A stretch of DNA of 64,000 nt from NCBI GenBank assembly GCA_034110465.1, contig JAWUZD010000003.1:248001-312000 (forward strand). Direction: 5' to 3'. Within the stretch, counting starts at the first letter, position 1, and every line of letters starts with the position of its first letter. The notes beneath the pieces were generated by a model. That model saw only the letters and a list, made by a program, of their open reading frames with translations, was not told the origin of the DNA and did no database searches. The position numbers and the translations under genes are program-made. This document shows positions 8,230-17,206 of the stretch, in pieces. This DNA comes from Aurantibacter sp034110465 (GTDB lineage Bacteria > Bacteroidota > Bacteroidia > Flavobacteriales > Flavobacteriaceae).

Positions 8230-9279
8230 TTATATAATTAACATAGCATCTCCGTAGCTATAGAACTTATAACCTTCTTTGATAGCTTCTTTGTAGGCTT
8301 CAAAAATAAAATCGTGGCCTGCAAAAGCAGCTGCCATCATTAATAATGTAGATTTTGGTGTATGAAAATTAGTAATCATACAGTTTGCAATACTAAATTC
8401 ATGTGGAGGAAAAATAAATTTATTTGTCCAACCATCTATTTCGTTTAGATCTAAACTTGTAGATACTGCACTTTCTACCGCGCGCATAGCTGTTGTTCCA
8501 ACTGCACAAATACGACGTTTCTTTTTTAAGGCATTGTTAATTTGTTCCACTGTTTTTGGTCCAATCTTAACTTCTTCGCTATCCATTTTATGTTTAGAAA
8601 GATCTTCTACCTCAACACTATTAAAAGTTCCTAATCCTACGTGTAAAGTTACTTCTGCAAAGTCAATACCTTTAATCTCTAAACGTTTTAATAAATGCTT
8701 AGAAAAATGCATTCCTGCTGTTGGAGCTGCTACTGCACCTTCGTTTTTAGCAAAAATAGTTTGGTAACGTTCTTCGTCTGACGCTTCGACTTCTCTCTTA
8801 ATATATTTTGGCAAAGGTGTTTCTCCTAATTCTGTTAATTTTTTACGGAAAGCCTCGTAAGAACCATCATATAAGAAACGTAATGTTCTACCTCTTGATG
8901 TGGTATTATCTATAACTTCTGCAACCAACGTTTCGTCGTCTCCAAAGTATAATTTATTTCCAATACGAATTTTACGTGCTGGATCTACTAAAACATCCCA
9001 TAAACGTTGTTCTTCGTTTAATTCTCTTAATAAAAACACTTCTATACGAGCTCCCGTTTTCTCTTTATTACCAAATAAACGTGCTGGAAACACTTTTGTG
9101 TTGTTAAGAATCATCACATCATTCTCATCAAAATACTCGATAATATCTTTAAATTGTCTGTGTTCAATTTTCCCAGTATCTCTGTGAAGCACCATTAAAC
9201 GTGACTCATCTCTGTGTTCCGCAGGATATTCAGCTAATAATTCTTCTGGTAATTCAAAATCAAATTGCGATAATTTCAT
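8230..9279 (-). CDS. queA: tRNA preQ1(34) S-adenosylmethionine ribosyltransferase-isomerase QueA
   Basis: QueA transfers the ribose of SAM to preQ1 at tRNA wobble position 34 to make epoxyqueuosine. The 349-residue protein begins MKLSQFDFELPEELLAEYP, the typical QueA start, and has DESRLMVLHR (24-33), VAAPTAGMHF (about 183-192) and the C-terminal FITNFHTPKSTLLM region (about 304-317). Its length is normal. It is flanked upstream by aroA, with 64 bases between them, and has its own candidate promoter. Confidence 0.97.
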   Translation of the reverse strand: MKLSQFDFELPEELLAEYPAEHRDESRLMVLHRDTGKIEHRQFKDIIEYFDENDVMILNNTKVFPARLFGNKEKTGARIEVFLLRELNEEQRLWDVLVDPARKIRIGNKLYFGDDETLVAEVIDNTTSRGRTLRFLYDGSYEAFRKKLTELGETPLPKYIKREVEASDEERYQTIFAKNEGAVAAPTAGMHFSKHLLKRLEIKGIDFAEVTLHVGLGTFNSVEVEDLSKHKMDSEEVKIGPKTVEQINNALKKKRRICAVGTTAMRAVESAVSTSLDLNEIDGWTNKFIFPPHEFSIANCMITNFHTPKSTLLMMAAAFAGHDFIFEAYKEAIKEGYKFYSYGDAMLII

Positions 9280-9303
9280 ATAGTTTCTATTGTATTAGAG
9301 TTG

Positions 9304-9311
9304 CAAATATA
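9304..9311 (-). promoter_or_regulatory. Candidate -7 box of queA
   Basis: The minus strand reads TATATTTG, a perfect TAnnTTTG match, 24 bases before the queA ATG. Confidence 0.5.
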
Positions 9312-9343
9312 CAATCTCGAGATAGGCGTTGTCAAGTGTTTTG

Positions 9344-10576
9344 CTATTTATTATTGTTTTCCATTAAAAAACCTATGCTTTTTAAATCTTCCCAAAAGGT
9401 TGGAAACGATTTTGACACCACTTCCGCATCGTTAACTACAAGTACTTTTTTTAATGCTAAAGGTGCAAATGCCATAGCCATTCTATGATCATGATACGTA
9501 TCTATAGCTACATCTTGCTTTATATTTTTTGAAGCTGCTAAATGCAATGTTTTATCTGTAATTATTACGGTTGCACCTAATTTTTCTAGTTCAGTTTTTA
9601 GAGCTACTAATCTATCGGTTTCTTTAATTTTTAAGGTATGTAATCCCGTTAAATAACATTCTAAACCTAATCCAAATGCGGTTACTGCAATAGTCTGTGC
9701 AATGTCTGGCGATTTTATTAAATCGAATTCTAATTTGATTGAATTAACTTCTTCTATTTTTTTAAGCTGAATTGCATTGGTTTTAAAAGTAGTTTCTAAA
9801 CCAAATGATCTATAGATTTCCGCCAACACAGAATCGCCTTGAAGACTATCTTTTTTATAGGATGCTAATTCTATTTCTGTTCCAACTTTAGATAAAGCTA
9901 TAGCACTGTAAAAATAAGAAGCCGATGACCAATCTGATTCCACAACTAATTGCTGTTTTTTAACGTCTAAATTTGGCTTAACTGTTATAATTTGACCTTT
10001 AAAAGTAGTTTCTAAGCCAATTTCGTTTAGTAAAGCTAAAGTCATATTTATATAAGGAATGGATGTGATTTCGCCATCTAAAGTTAACTCTAAACCGTTT
10101 TCTAATTTTGAAGCTATAAGTAATAATGCCGAAATAAACTGACTACTTACATTAGCTTTTAAAGTGACTTTAACTTTTAAGATTTGTTTCCCTTTTATTT
10201 TTAAAGGCGGAAAACCTGGACTTTCTAAATAGGTAATATCTGCTCCAAGTTGCTTTAAAGCTTCTACTAAAATAGAAATTGGTCGTTCTTTCATTCTTTT
10301 AGAACCGGTTAACACAATTTCTCTATTGGTTTGCATTGCAAAATATGCGGTTAAGAATCGCATTGCAGTTCCTGCGTGATGAATATCTATAACCGCTTCT
10401 TTAGACGCTAATGCCTTTTGCATTAAAATAGAATCGTCTGAATTAGACACATTATCTATTTCTAACTCTGGATGTAAAGCTTGCAATAATAATAACCGAT
10501 TAGATTCGCTTTTAGAACCTGTAATTGTTATTTTAGATAGGCTTTTTAATTCCGATTTAATAAGTTTAATATCCAT
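9344..10576 (-). CDS. aroA: 3-phosphoshikimate 1-carboxyvinyltransferase (EPSP synthase)
   Basis: This shikimate-pathway enzyme condenses PEP with shikimate 3-phosphate. Visible motifs are SKSESNRLLLLQAL near the N-terminus, AGTAMRFLTAYFA (Pi/PEP site), SSASYFYSA, and the C-terminal KETDRL and DHRMAMA. I chose the ATG at 10576 (MDIKLIKSEL) rather than a TTG four codons upstream. It gives about 410 residues, slightly short of the 427-450 usual elsewhere but common in this group. A -7 box (reverse complement of CAAATTTA, 10586-10593) ends nine bases before the ATG and lies over the alternative TTG, which supports the later start. Confidence 0.95.
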   Translation of the reverse strand: MDIKLIKSELKSLSKITITGSKSESNRLLLLQALHPELEIDNVSNSDDSILMQKALASKEAVIDIHHAGTAMRFLTAYFAMQTNREIVLTGSKRMKERPISILVEALKQLGADITYLESPGFPPLKIKGKQILKVKVTLKANVSSQFISALLLIASKLENGLELTLDGEITSIPYINMTLALLNEIGLETTFKGQIITVKPNLDVKKQQLVVESDWSSASYFYSAIALSKVGTEIELASYKKDSLQGDSVLAEIYRSFGLETTFKTNAIQLKKIEEVNSIKLEFDLIKSPDIAQTIAVTAFGLGLECYLTGLHTLKIKETDRLVALKTELEKLGATVIITDKTLHLAASKNIKQDVAIDTYHDHRMAMAFAPLALKKVLVVNDAEVVSKSFPTFWEDLKSIGFLMENNNK

Positions 10577-10621
10577 ATTGAGCAACAAATTTATTTGTCA
10601 TTCTCTGCAATAAAGCAGGAT

Positions 10622-10948
10622 CTATTTTAATTTTTCGTTATTGTGATGTCTCTCGTGATCGCGCTTCGTTTTTAAATCTAATTTTTTATCGAAAGCATCC
10701 TGTAAATCAATTCCTGTTTGATTGGCTAAACACAAAACTACAAACATAACATCTGCTAACTCTTCGCCTAAGTCTTTATTTTTGTCGCTTTCTTTTTCGC
10801 TTTGTTCTCCGTAACGTCTGGCTATAATTCTAGCGACCTCACCAACTTCTTCTGTAAGTTGAGCCATATTAGTAAGCTCGTTAAAATAACGAACGCCGTG
10901 ATTTTTTATCCAATTATCTACGTCTTGTTGTGATTGTTTTATGCTCAT
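10622..10948 (-). CDS. MazG-like nucleoside triphosphate pyrophosphohydrolase
   Basis: This 108-residue all-alpha NTP pyrophosphatase has the MazG metal-binding pattern: EEVGE near residues 33-37, then GEELADVMFV near 64-73, matching EExxE...ExxD. It probably hydrolyses non-canonical or damaged dNTPs to monophosphates. It is the short single-domain form, unlike the two-domain E. coli MazG. It sits between dtd and aroA in a run of housekeeping genes. The family is clear; the natural substrate is unknown. Confidence 0.88.
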   Translation of the reverse strand: MSIKQSQQDVDNWIKNHGVRYFNELTNMAQLTEEVGEVARIIARRYGEQSEKESDKNKDLGEELADVMFVVLCLANQTGIDLQDAFDKKLDLKTKRDHERHHNNEKLK

Positions 10949-10992
10949 AATTTAACGTCTTTATTTATTACTAAACTATTTTTTTAGCCTTG

Positions 10993-11074
10993 ATTGAGGC
11001 ATTGTTGGAGCTCTTTATTTTTTTTCGATTTATGAAAAAATAAAAGCGACTGCCGAAAGCGAGAATAGCTCCTA
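10993..11074. repeat. Structured intergenic repeat, copy 2
   Basis: This is the second copy of the element at 8050, between the MazG-like gene and dtd. Outer arms GGAGCT (11007-11012) and AGCTCC (11067-11072) are perfectly complementary. Inside them TTTATTTTTT pairs with AAAAAATAAA, and then follow GCGACTGCCGAAAGCGAG. The two copies are almost identical over 57 bases, although the flanking genes are unrelated. Confidence 0.75.
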
Positions 11075-11086
11075 ATAATTATAATT

Positions 11087-11539
11087 CTACTCTTTATTCT
11101 TACTATCCATAACAATAGTTACGGGTCCATTATTTATTAATTCTATTTGCATATCTGCTCCAAATTCTCCTGTTTGAATAGCTTTTTTAGTTTCTAATTC
11201 TAATTGTTTTACAAAATTCTCGTATAAAGGAATTGCGACATCTGGTTTTGCAGCTTTTATATAACTTGGTCTATTGCCTTTTTTAGTGGAAGCTTGCAAT
11301 GTAAACTGACTTACCACAATAATATCTCCATTTATATCTTGAACCGACTGATTCATTAAACCGTCATGATCTGAAAAAATTCTAAGGTTTGCTATTTTTT
11401 TAGATAACCAATTTATATCGTCTTGTGTATCTTCGTTAACAACACCAACCAAAACCAATAATCCTGTTTGAATGGTAGCTACTTTTTTTTGATTGATTGT
11501 TACACTTGCTTGATTGACTCTTTGAATAACCACTTTCAT
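11087..11539 (-). CDS. dtd: D-aminoacyl-tRNA deacylase
   Basis: Dtd removes D-amino acids and glycine mischarged on tRNA. The 150-residue protein starts MKVVIQRVNQASV and carries both signature motifs: SQFTL (SQFTLQASTKKGNRPS, about 77-92) and the C-terminal Gly-Pro motif in NNGPVTIVMDS (about 136-146). Length is exactly that of the family. It lies 33 bases after rsgA and is probably co-transcribed with it. Confidence 0.97.
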   Translation of the reverse strand: MKVVIQRVNQASVTINQKKVATIQTGLLVLVGVVNEDTQDDINWLSKKIANLRIFSDHDGLMNQSVQDINGDIIVVSQFTLQASTKKGNRPSYIKAAKPDVAIPLYENFVKQLELETKKAIQTGEFGADMQIELINNGPVTIVMDSKNKE

Positions 11540-11572
11540 TTTGAAGAAAACGTTTTAAATTGAACTACGTCT

Positions 11573-12526
11573 TTATTGTTCTTTATCCCAATAATCTGTT
11601 CTGTAATGCTCCTCGTCTCCTTCTATAATTTGTACATAACTACGGTAACGTGAAGCTGCAATTTCGTTTTTATCTAATGCTTCTTTTACGGCACATTTTG
11701 GCTCTTCAATATGTAAGCAATTATTAAATTTACAATCTTGTTTTAAGGCGAAGAATTCTGGAAAATAATCACTTATTTCTTCTTTTTCCATATCTACAAT
11801 ACCAAAACCTTTAATTCCTGGCGTGTCTATAATTTTAGCATCAAAACTTAAATCGAACATTTCTGCAAATGTTGTGGTGTGCTGACCTTGCATATGTTGC
11901 GTAGAAATAGCTTTAGTTTTTAAGTCTAAACTTGGCTCTATGGCATTTACTAAAGTAGATTTTCCAACGCCTGAATGTCCAGTAAACATACTTACTTTTC
12001 CAAGCATTAAGTCTTTAACTTGATCTAAGTTTTTTCCTGTATGCGCAGAAATACCAATACATTCGTAACCAATATTTCTATATACGTGTGCTAAATACTT
12101 TACCTCATCTAAAGTATCGTCTGCATAGGTTTCTATTTTATTAAATAGTAATACAGCTCTAATTCCATAAGCTTCCGCAGAAGCTAAAAAACGATCAATA
12201 AAACTAGTAAATGTTGGTGGGTTATCTATAGTGATTAGTAAAAAAACCAAATCTATATTAGACGCAATAATATGTGTTTGCTTAGATAAATTAACCGATT
12301 TACGAACAATGTAATTAGTTCTATCGTGAATATGTTTAATTACCCCAGTTTCCTGGTCGCTATTGGTATCTAAATCAAAATCCACAAAATCGCCTACCGC
12401 AATAGGATTGGTACTTTTTATACCTTGAAGTCTAAATTTACCTTTTATTCTACATTGGTATTCCTTACCTAATTTGGTTTTTACAGTATACCAACTTCCT
12501 GTAGATTTATAAACGCGTCCTGTCAT
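11573..12526 (-). CDS. rsgA: Ribosome small-subunit-dependent GTPase RsgA
   Basis: RsgA is a circularly permuted GTPase that checks late maturation of the 30S subunit. An N-terminal OB fold is followed by permuted G motifs in the order G4 (LLFNKIE, near 128), G5 (ISAHTGKN), G1 (GHSGVGKSTL) and G3 (DTPGIKGFG). The C-terminal zinc module is intact (C-KFNN-C-LHIEEPK-C). That contrasts with the zinc motifs lost from DnaG and AccD in this window. At 317 residues the length is normal. Confidence 0.97.
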   Translation of the reverse strand: MTGRVYKSTGSWYTVKTKLGKEYQCRIKGKFRLQGIKSTNPIAVGDFVDFDLDTNSDQETGVIKHIHDRTNYIVRKSVNLSKQTHIIASNIDLVFLLITIDNPPTFTSFIDRFLASAEAYGIRAVLLFNKIETYADDTLDEVKYLAHVYRNIGYECIGISAHTGKNLDQVKDLMLGKVSMFTGHSGVGKSTLVNAIEPSLDLKTKAISTQHMQGQHTTTFAEMFDLSFDAKIIDTPGIKGFGIVDMEKEEISDYFPEFFALKQDCKFNNCLHIEEPKCAVKEALDKNEIAASRYRSYVQIIEGDEEHYRTDYWDKEQ

Positions 12527-12561
12527 ATATTACAAAGATGTAAATTATTAGTTTGTTACAC

Positions 12562-12600
12562 AACAAAAAAAGACTGCTTTAAAAGCAGTCTTTTTTTGTT
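12562..12600 (-). terminator. Strong hairpin terminator upstream of rsgA
   Basis: GACTGCTTT and AAAGCAGTC form a perfect stem flanked by A7 and T7 tracts. It follows the gene ending at 12618 and separates the aromatic operon and its last gene from rsgA. The A and T tracts make it potentially bidirectional. Confidence 0.85.
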
Positions 12601-12617
12601 ACAAGGAAGCTATTAAA

Positions 12618-13139
12618 TTAATATTTATAAACCACTCCTTTTTTTATAGCCTGAGACCCACCTAAAGCATTTGAATTAGCTCCTACAGTAGTTCTATCTG
12701 ATGTCATTAATATAAACGGGCAACCAAGTTTTACTGCTTCCATTTTTAGTTTTTTTTCAGCTTTTTTATCTCCTGTATTACCTGTTTGAAAATTAATCAT
12801 CCCTGTTTTACCTCTAACATTCCCAACTTTGTTTAAACCAGCAACAAAACTTTTATCTTCCAAAATAACAACTTTCTCCCAATCTTTTTTTGGATCAACA
12901 ACAACTATTTTATCAGAAATATGCTCTTCTCTTCCGCTAGCATGAACAATTTTCTCAACTGCATATCTACCTATTGTATACTCAGCTGCTTCACCATCAT
13001 AAACAAAAACAATTGTAAATTCTTCTACTTTTTTTATACTGGCATTTACAACGTCTCCGTTATGTTTGAAAATTTTTGAAACTTGTGCTGACGAAATCCC
13101 AACAAATAAAGCCATAGCAATAAATAATAATTTTTTCAT
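12618..13139 (-). CDS. Small secreted or periplasmic protein of unknown function
   Basis: I do not recognise a named family. The 173-residue protein has a signal peptide (MKKLLFIAMALFVGISSAQ, cleavage near residue 18). Residues 19-75 form a beta-rich region (VSKIFKHNGDVVNASIKKV, then IVFVYDGEAAEYTIGRYAVE) that looks like the short SH3-like repeats of Bacteroidota secreted proteins. The C-terminal half contains GCPFILMTSDRTTVGAN. It lies 54 bases after DAHP synthase in the same direction and ends at a strong terminator. Membership of the aromatic operon is possible but not required. Confidence 0.75.
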   Translation of the reverse strand: MKKLLFIAMALFVGISSAQVSKIFKHNGDVVNASIKKVEEFTIVFVYDGEAAEYTIGRYAVEKIVHASGREEHISDKIVVVDPKKDWEKVVILEDKSFVAGLNKVGNVRGKTGMINFQTGNTGDKKAEKKLKMEAVKLGCPFILMTSDRTTVGANSNALGGSQAIKKGVVYKY

Positions 13140-13193
13140 TTTTTTCGTATTTTATTTAATGTGAAATATATAAATAATTTATTTGATAAAAAA

Positions 13194-14273
13194 TTATTTA
13201 GCAATATTTTTCTGATGCTGAATTGACTCTTGATGAATAGCCTTAAAAACTTTTAAAACAAATTCTTCACTTAAGTTTTTTTCTTCGCCTTGAAGAATCA
13301 TTTTACCAAGAATTTCGTTCCAACGTTTTGCTTGTAAAATAGCTACGTTATTCTCTTTTTTAAGCATTCCAATTTGGTCTGCTATTACCATTCGCTTTCC
13401 TATTTGATCTATTAGCTGATGATCTACAACATCTATTTTAGTTCGTAAAGTATTCAATTTATTATTAAACTCGCTTTCGTTGCTTGAGACTTTTCTTATT
13501 CTTAAGTCTTTAGTCATTTGATCTAAAGCTGCAGGCGTAATTTGCTGTGCAGCATCACTCCAAGCATTATCTGGATCAAAATGTGTTTCCACCATTAATC
13601 CGTCGTAATTTAAGTCTAAAGCGGTTTGACACAAGTCAAATATAATATCTCGTTTTCCTGCAATATGAGATGGATCTAAAATTAGTGGTAAATCAGGAAA
13701 TTTATTTTGTAAGTCTACTGCAATTTGCCATTCTGGATTATTTCTATAACGCGTTTTTTCATATGTAGAAAAACCACGATGTATTACGCCTAAATTTTTA
13801 ACATCTTGTGTATAAAAACGTTCTACAGCACCAAGCCACAAAGCTAAATCTGGATTTACGGGATTCTTTATTAAAACTGTTTTATCTGTTCCTTTTAAAG
13901 CATCTGCTATATCTTGAATAATAAATGGACTAACCGTTGTTCTAGCTCCAATCCATAAAATATCTATATCATGTTTTAAAGCTAATTCTACGTGATTTGC
14001 ATTAGCTACTTCTGTAGTCGTTAATAAACCCGTTTCTTCTTTTGCTTTTTGCAACCATTTTAAACCTAAAGCGCCAACACCTTCAAAATTTCCAGGTCGT
14101 GTTCTTGGTTTCCAAATTCCAGCTCTTAAAACTGTAGTATCTGTATCTTTTAATTGATGTGCAATTTTTAAAACTTGCGCTTCTGTTTCTGCACTACAAG
14201 GTCCGGCAATAACTAACGGATGATCTAATCCGAATTTATTTAACCAAGTTCCTAATTCTTTCTTGTTTTCCAT
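13194..14273 (-). CDS. Bifunctional DAHP synthase / chorismate mutase
   Basis: The N-terminal part (about residues 1-260) is a KDO8P-synthase-like DAHP synthase, with HPLVIAGPCSAETEAQ (19-34), RAGIWKPRTRPGNFEG and LILDPSHIAGKRD. It condenses PEP and erythrose 4-phosphate. Residues about 270-359 form an AroQ-type chorismate mutase helix bundle (LNTLRTKIDVVDHQLIDQI, RMVIADQIGMLKK). Such fusions are usual in Bacteroidota and let the mutase domain mediate feedback. The gene is fourth in the pheA-aminotransferase-tyrA run. It also has its own candidate -7 box (reverse complement of CAAAAATA, 14290-14297), so it may escape full attenuator control. Confidence 0.95.
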   Translation of the reverse strand: MENKKELGTWLNKFGLDHPLVIAGPCSAETEAQVLKIAHQLKDTDTTVLRAGIWKPRTRPGNFEGVGALGLKWLQKAKEETGLLTTTEVANANHVELALKHDIDILWIGARTTVSPFIIQDIADALKGTDKTVLIKNPVNPDLALWLGAVERFYTQDVKNLGVIHRGFSTYEKTRYRNNPEWQIAVDLQNKFPDLPLILDPSHIAGKRDIIFDLCQTALDLNYDGLMVETHFDPDNAWSDAAQQITPAALDQMTKDLRIRKVSSNESEFNNKLNTLRTKIDVVDHQLIDQIGKRMVIADQIGMLKKENNVAILQAKRWNEILGKMILQGEEKNLSEEFVLKVFKAIHQESIQHQKNIAK

Positions 14274-14346
14274 AGTAATTATAATGTTGCAAAAATAATC
14301 ATTGAATTCTCATTCGGTTTATGTTTTTGCTTTAATTTTTAGTTAA

Positions 14347-15192
14347 TTAATCCCTTTTTAGGACTTCTTTTATATAATTTGTGTCTTTCATTGCTTTAAA
14401 TACGGCTTCAAAATTATCTTCTTCTAAATTTGTTTTAAAATCTTGAAGATTAGTAATGAATTCTGAAAGTGATTCTAAGACATTTTCTTTATTCTGTTCA
14501 AAAATTGGCGTCCACATTTTAGGCGAACTTTTTGCTAAACGAACTGTTGATGCAAAACCACTACCTGCCATATCAAAAATATCGCGTTCGTTTTTTTCTT
14601 TTTCTAAAACTGTTTTCCCTAACATAAAACTACTAATGTGAGATAAATGCGATACATAAGCAATATGTTTATCGTGCGCCTCAGGATTCATATAGCTTAA
14701 TTTCATTCCAATAGCTTCAAAAATTGTGGTGGCTAATTTCTGAAGTTGTGGTGCTGTTTTTTCTACATCGCAAATAATATTCGTTTTGCCTTTATACAAA
14801 CCTAAAATAGCTGCGTTTGGACCAGAAAATTCTGTTCCAGCTATTGGATGCGTTGCTAAAAACTGTCTGCGATTTCTATGTTTTTCTACCGATTTACAAA
14901 TAGGACCTTTTGTAGAACCAACATCAAAAACTAAAGCTGTTTCGTTAACGATATCTAACACGTTTGGCAAAACCGATGTGGCGTGGTTTACAGGTATTGA
15001 AATAATAACCACATCCATTTTATCCAAATCAGTAAAAAGAATAGCTTGTTCTATAAAACCAATTTCTAAGGCTTTACTTTGATGTGATTTATCTTGATCT
15101 AATCCAAAAATTTCTGACGTTGGAAATGCCTTTTTTATATCTAAAGCCAAACTTCCGCCAATTAATCCTAAACCTATTATGGCTACTTTCAT
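14347..15192 (-). CDS. tyrA: Prephenate dehydrogenase TyrA
   Basis: TyrA oxidatively decarboxylates prephenate to 4-hydroxyphenylpyruvate, the tyrosine branch. The 281-residue protein has an N-terminal Rossmann fold (VAIIGLGLIGGSLA, 3-16; acidic residue in GLDQDK), the catalytic-loop motif THPIAGTEFSGP (about 114-125) and the helical C-terminal domain with HISSFMLG. It lacks an ACT or mutase domain. The start codon immediately follows the aminotransferase stop. Confidence 0.95.
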   Translation of the reverse strand: MKVAIIGLGLIGGSLALDIKKAFPTSEIFGLDQDKSHQSKALEIGFIEQAILFTDLDKMDVVIISIPVNHATSVLPNVLDIVNETALVFDVGSTKGPICKSVEKHRNRRQFLATHPIAGTEFSGPNAAILGLYKGKTNIICDVEKTAPQLQKLATTIFEAIGMKLSYMNPEAHDKHIAYVSHLSHISSFMLGKTVLEKEKNERDIFDMAGSGFASTVRLAKSSPKMWTPIFEQNKENVLESLSEFITNLQDFKTNLEEDNFEAVFKAMKDTNYIKEVLKRD

Positions 15193-16335
15193 TTACAATC
15201 TGTTTAGAGTTTCTTTTAAATCAGTTTGATTAACACATAATGAAAACCTAATATAGCCTTCTCCATTTGTTCCAAAAACAGTTCCTGGCGTAACAAATAA
15301 ATCATTTTCATAAAGTAGATTCTCTGTAAAAGCCTCGCTGGTTTTACCTTCTGGTAATTTTGCCCAAACAAATAAACCTGCGCTATTTTTTTGGTATGTA
15401 CAATTTAATTTGTCGGCTATTTGCCAAACCAAATCACGACGTTTTTTATAAATTTCATTTAATACATCTAACCAATCTGTTGGTGCACTTAATGCAGCTA
15501 TGGCGCCTTTCTGAATACTATAAAACATTCCAGAATCCATATTAGATTTCACTTTTAAAACTGCTTTTATAAATTGTTCGTTTCCTAAAACAAATCCAAC
15601 ACGCCAACCAGACAAATTGAAGGTTTTACTTAAAGAATTCAATTCTAAACAACATTTGTCAGCATTTTTAATATTTAACAAACTCAATTTGTTATCGTTT
15701 AAAATAAAACTATATGGATTATCGTTCACCAGTAAAATATCGTGTTTTAAAGCAAAAGCAACTAATTGCTCCAATTGCGATTTAGTAGCTTGCGCACCAG
15801 TTGGCATATTTGGATAATTTAACCACATTAGCTTCACTTTAGATAAATCCTGTTGCTCTAATGCTTCAAGATTTGGAAACCAATTATTAGTTTCGGTTAA
15901 ATTATAGGTTACCGCTTTAGCTTCTACTAATTTAGTTACCGCTTCGTAAGTGGGATAACCTGGATTTGGAATTAAAACTTCATCACCTTTATTTAAAAAA
16001 GCCAAAGAAATATGCATAACGCCTTCTTTACTTCCCATTAACGGAAGAATTTCGGTTTCAGGATTTACTTCAACTTTAAAATGCTTGTTATAAAACTGAG
16101 ATATGGCTAATCGTAATTTTGGTAAGCCAACATAACTTTGGTATTGATGCGCATTATCATCGTTTAAACTATGAACTAACGCCTCTATTACCAATACGTT
16201 TGGTAGTAAATCTGGACTACCAATTCCTAAATTAATTATCGGTTTCCCGCTAGCTTTTAATTGTGCGACTTCTTTAAGTTTTTTAGAGAAGTAGTATTCT
16301 TCAACACTTTTTAATCGGTTTGCTACTTCTATCAT
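15193..16335 (-). CDS. Class I/II PLP aminotransferase, probable aromatic role
   Basis: This 380-residue PLP enzyme carries the lysine motif SLSKTFNLSGWRVGF (Schiff-base Lys in SKT), the NYPNMPTGAQ motif corresponding to the usual N-P-x-x-P-T-G, and a C-terminal Arg in YIRFSLC. Its place between pheA and tyrA, overlapping pheA by four bases, suggests that it transaminates phenylpyruvate and 4-hydroxyphenylpyruvate, or prephenate. Substrate choice cannot be read from the sequence. Confidence 0.9.
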   Translation of the reverse strand: MIEVANRLKSVEEYYFSKKLKEVAQLKASGKPIINLGIGSPDLLPNVLVIEALVHSLNDDNAHQYQSYVGLPKLRLAISQFYNKHFKVEVNPETEILPLMGSKEGVMHISLAFLNKGDEVLIPNPGYPTYEAVTKLVEAKAVTYNLTETNNWFPNLEALEQQDLSKVKLMWLNYPNMPTGAQATKSQLEQLVAFALKHDILLVNDNPYSFILNDNKLSLLNIKNADKCCLELNSLSKTFNLSGWRVGFVLGNEQFIKAVLKVKSNMDSGMFYSIQKGAIAALSAPTDWLDVLNEIYKKRRDLVWQIADKLNCTYQKNSAGLFVWAKLPEGKTSEAFTENLLYENDLFVTPGTVFGTNGEGYIRFSLCVNQTDLKETLNRL

Positions 16336-17156
16336 AATACTGCTTTATTGTAAATTCCTAATACTTTGTAATGTGTTGCCATAAGTTGAATTAACTTTTC
16401 GGCTTTTAAAAAATCTTCTAATTCTGAAAACGTTACATCTACAAAAAATGAATAACTCCAAGGTTCTTCTATTTTTGGTAACGACTGGATTTTTGTTAAA
16501 TTCAATCTACAATCGCTCATAACATTTAATAGAGCTGCTAAACTGCCACGTTTATGATCTAATTCGAATTTAATTGAGGCTTTGTTACACTTAGAAACGT
16601 CTGGATTTGTGTTGTTACTTAGTATTACAAAACGCGTTTGATTGTGTTTTATGGTTTGGATACTTTCTTCTAAAACATCTAATTTATAGGTTTCGGCTGC
16701 TAATTTTCCTGCTATTGCAGCAATACCTTTTAAGTTTTTTTCTCTAATTCTCTGAGCTACAACTGCAGTATCTTCTGCTTCTACCAATTTAATATGCGGA
16801 TATTGTCTTAAAAATGCTTTACATTGTAATAATGCCATTGGATGAGAACGTACTTCTGTAATTTCCTCTATAGTCTGACCAGGTAATACCATAAATTGAT
16901 GCTGAATATCCAAATAATGTTCGCCAACTATATTAAAAGCATTGGCATCGATTATGGCATAATTAGGAATTATAGAACCTGCTATAGAATTCTCTAATGC
17001 CATAACAGCACAATCGCTTTCTTTGTTTGCTAAACTATCTGCCAAAGCATCGAAGCTTAAACACTGATTTATATTTGTGTTTTTTCCGAAATACGCATTG
17101 CTTACCATATGATGATAAGAACACACTACACCTTGAATTGCTATACTTTTTTCCAT
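16332..17156 (-). CDS. pheA: Prephenate dehydratase PheA
   Basis: This enzyme converts prephenate to phenylpyruvate. The 274-residue protein has an N-terminal periplasmic-binding-like catalytic region (CVMALENSIAGSI near 51-63), the TRF motif (NQTRFVILS, about 173-181) and a C-terminal ACT domain (KRGSLAALLNVM, then ESLP-like SLPKIEEPWSYSF) that normally binds phenylalanine for feedback. No mutase domain is present; that activity is on the downstream DAHP synthase. The ATG directly abuts the T-run of a leader terminator. The gene is therefore subject to the attenuator described at 17157-17281 as well as probable allosteric control. Confidence 0.96.
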   Translation of the reverse strand: MEKSIAIQGVVCSYHHMVSNAYFGKNTNINQCLSFDALADSLANKESDCAVMALENSIAGSIIPNYAIIDANAFNIVGEHYLDIQHQFMVLPGQTIEEITEVRSHPMALLQCKAFLRQYPHIKLVEAEDTAVVAQRIREKNLKGIAAIAGKLAAETYKLDVLEESIQTIKHNQTRFVILSNNTNPDVSKCNKASIKFELDHKRGSLAALLNVMSDCRLNLTKIQSLPKIEEPWSYSFFVDVTFSELEDFLKAEKLIQLMATHYKVLGIYNKAVL

Positions 17157-17184
17157 AAAAAAAGCCTCGTAATATACGAGGCTT
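17157..17184 (-). terminator. Attenuator terminator in the pheA leader
   Basis: On the minus strand AAGCCTCGTA, loop TAT and TACGAGGCTT form a perfect 10-pair stem followed by seven T residues that run directly into the pheA ATG. A perfect intrinsic terminator between a leader ORF and the first structural gene is the hallmark of attenuation. Confidence 0.9.
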
Positions 17185-17206
17185 GACTATTTAATTTATA
17201 TTTAAA

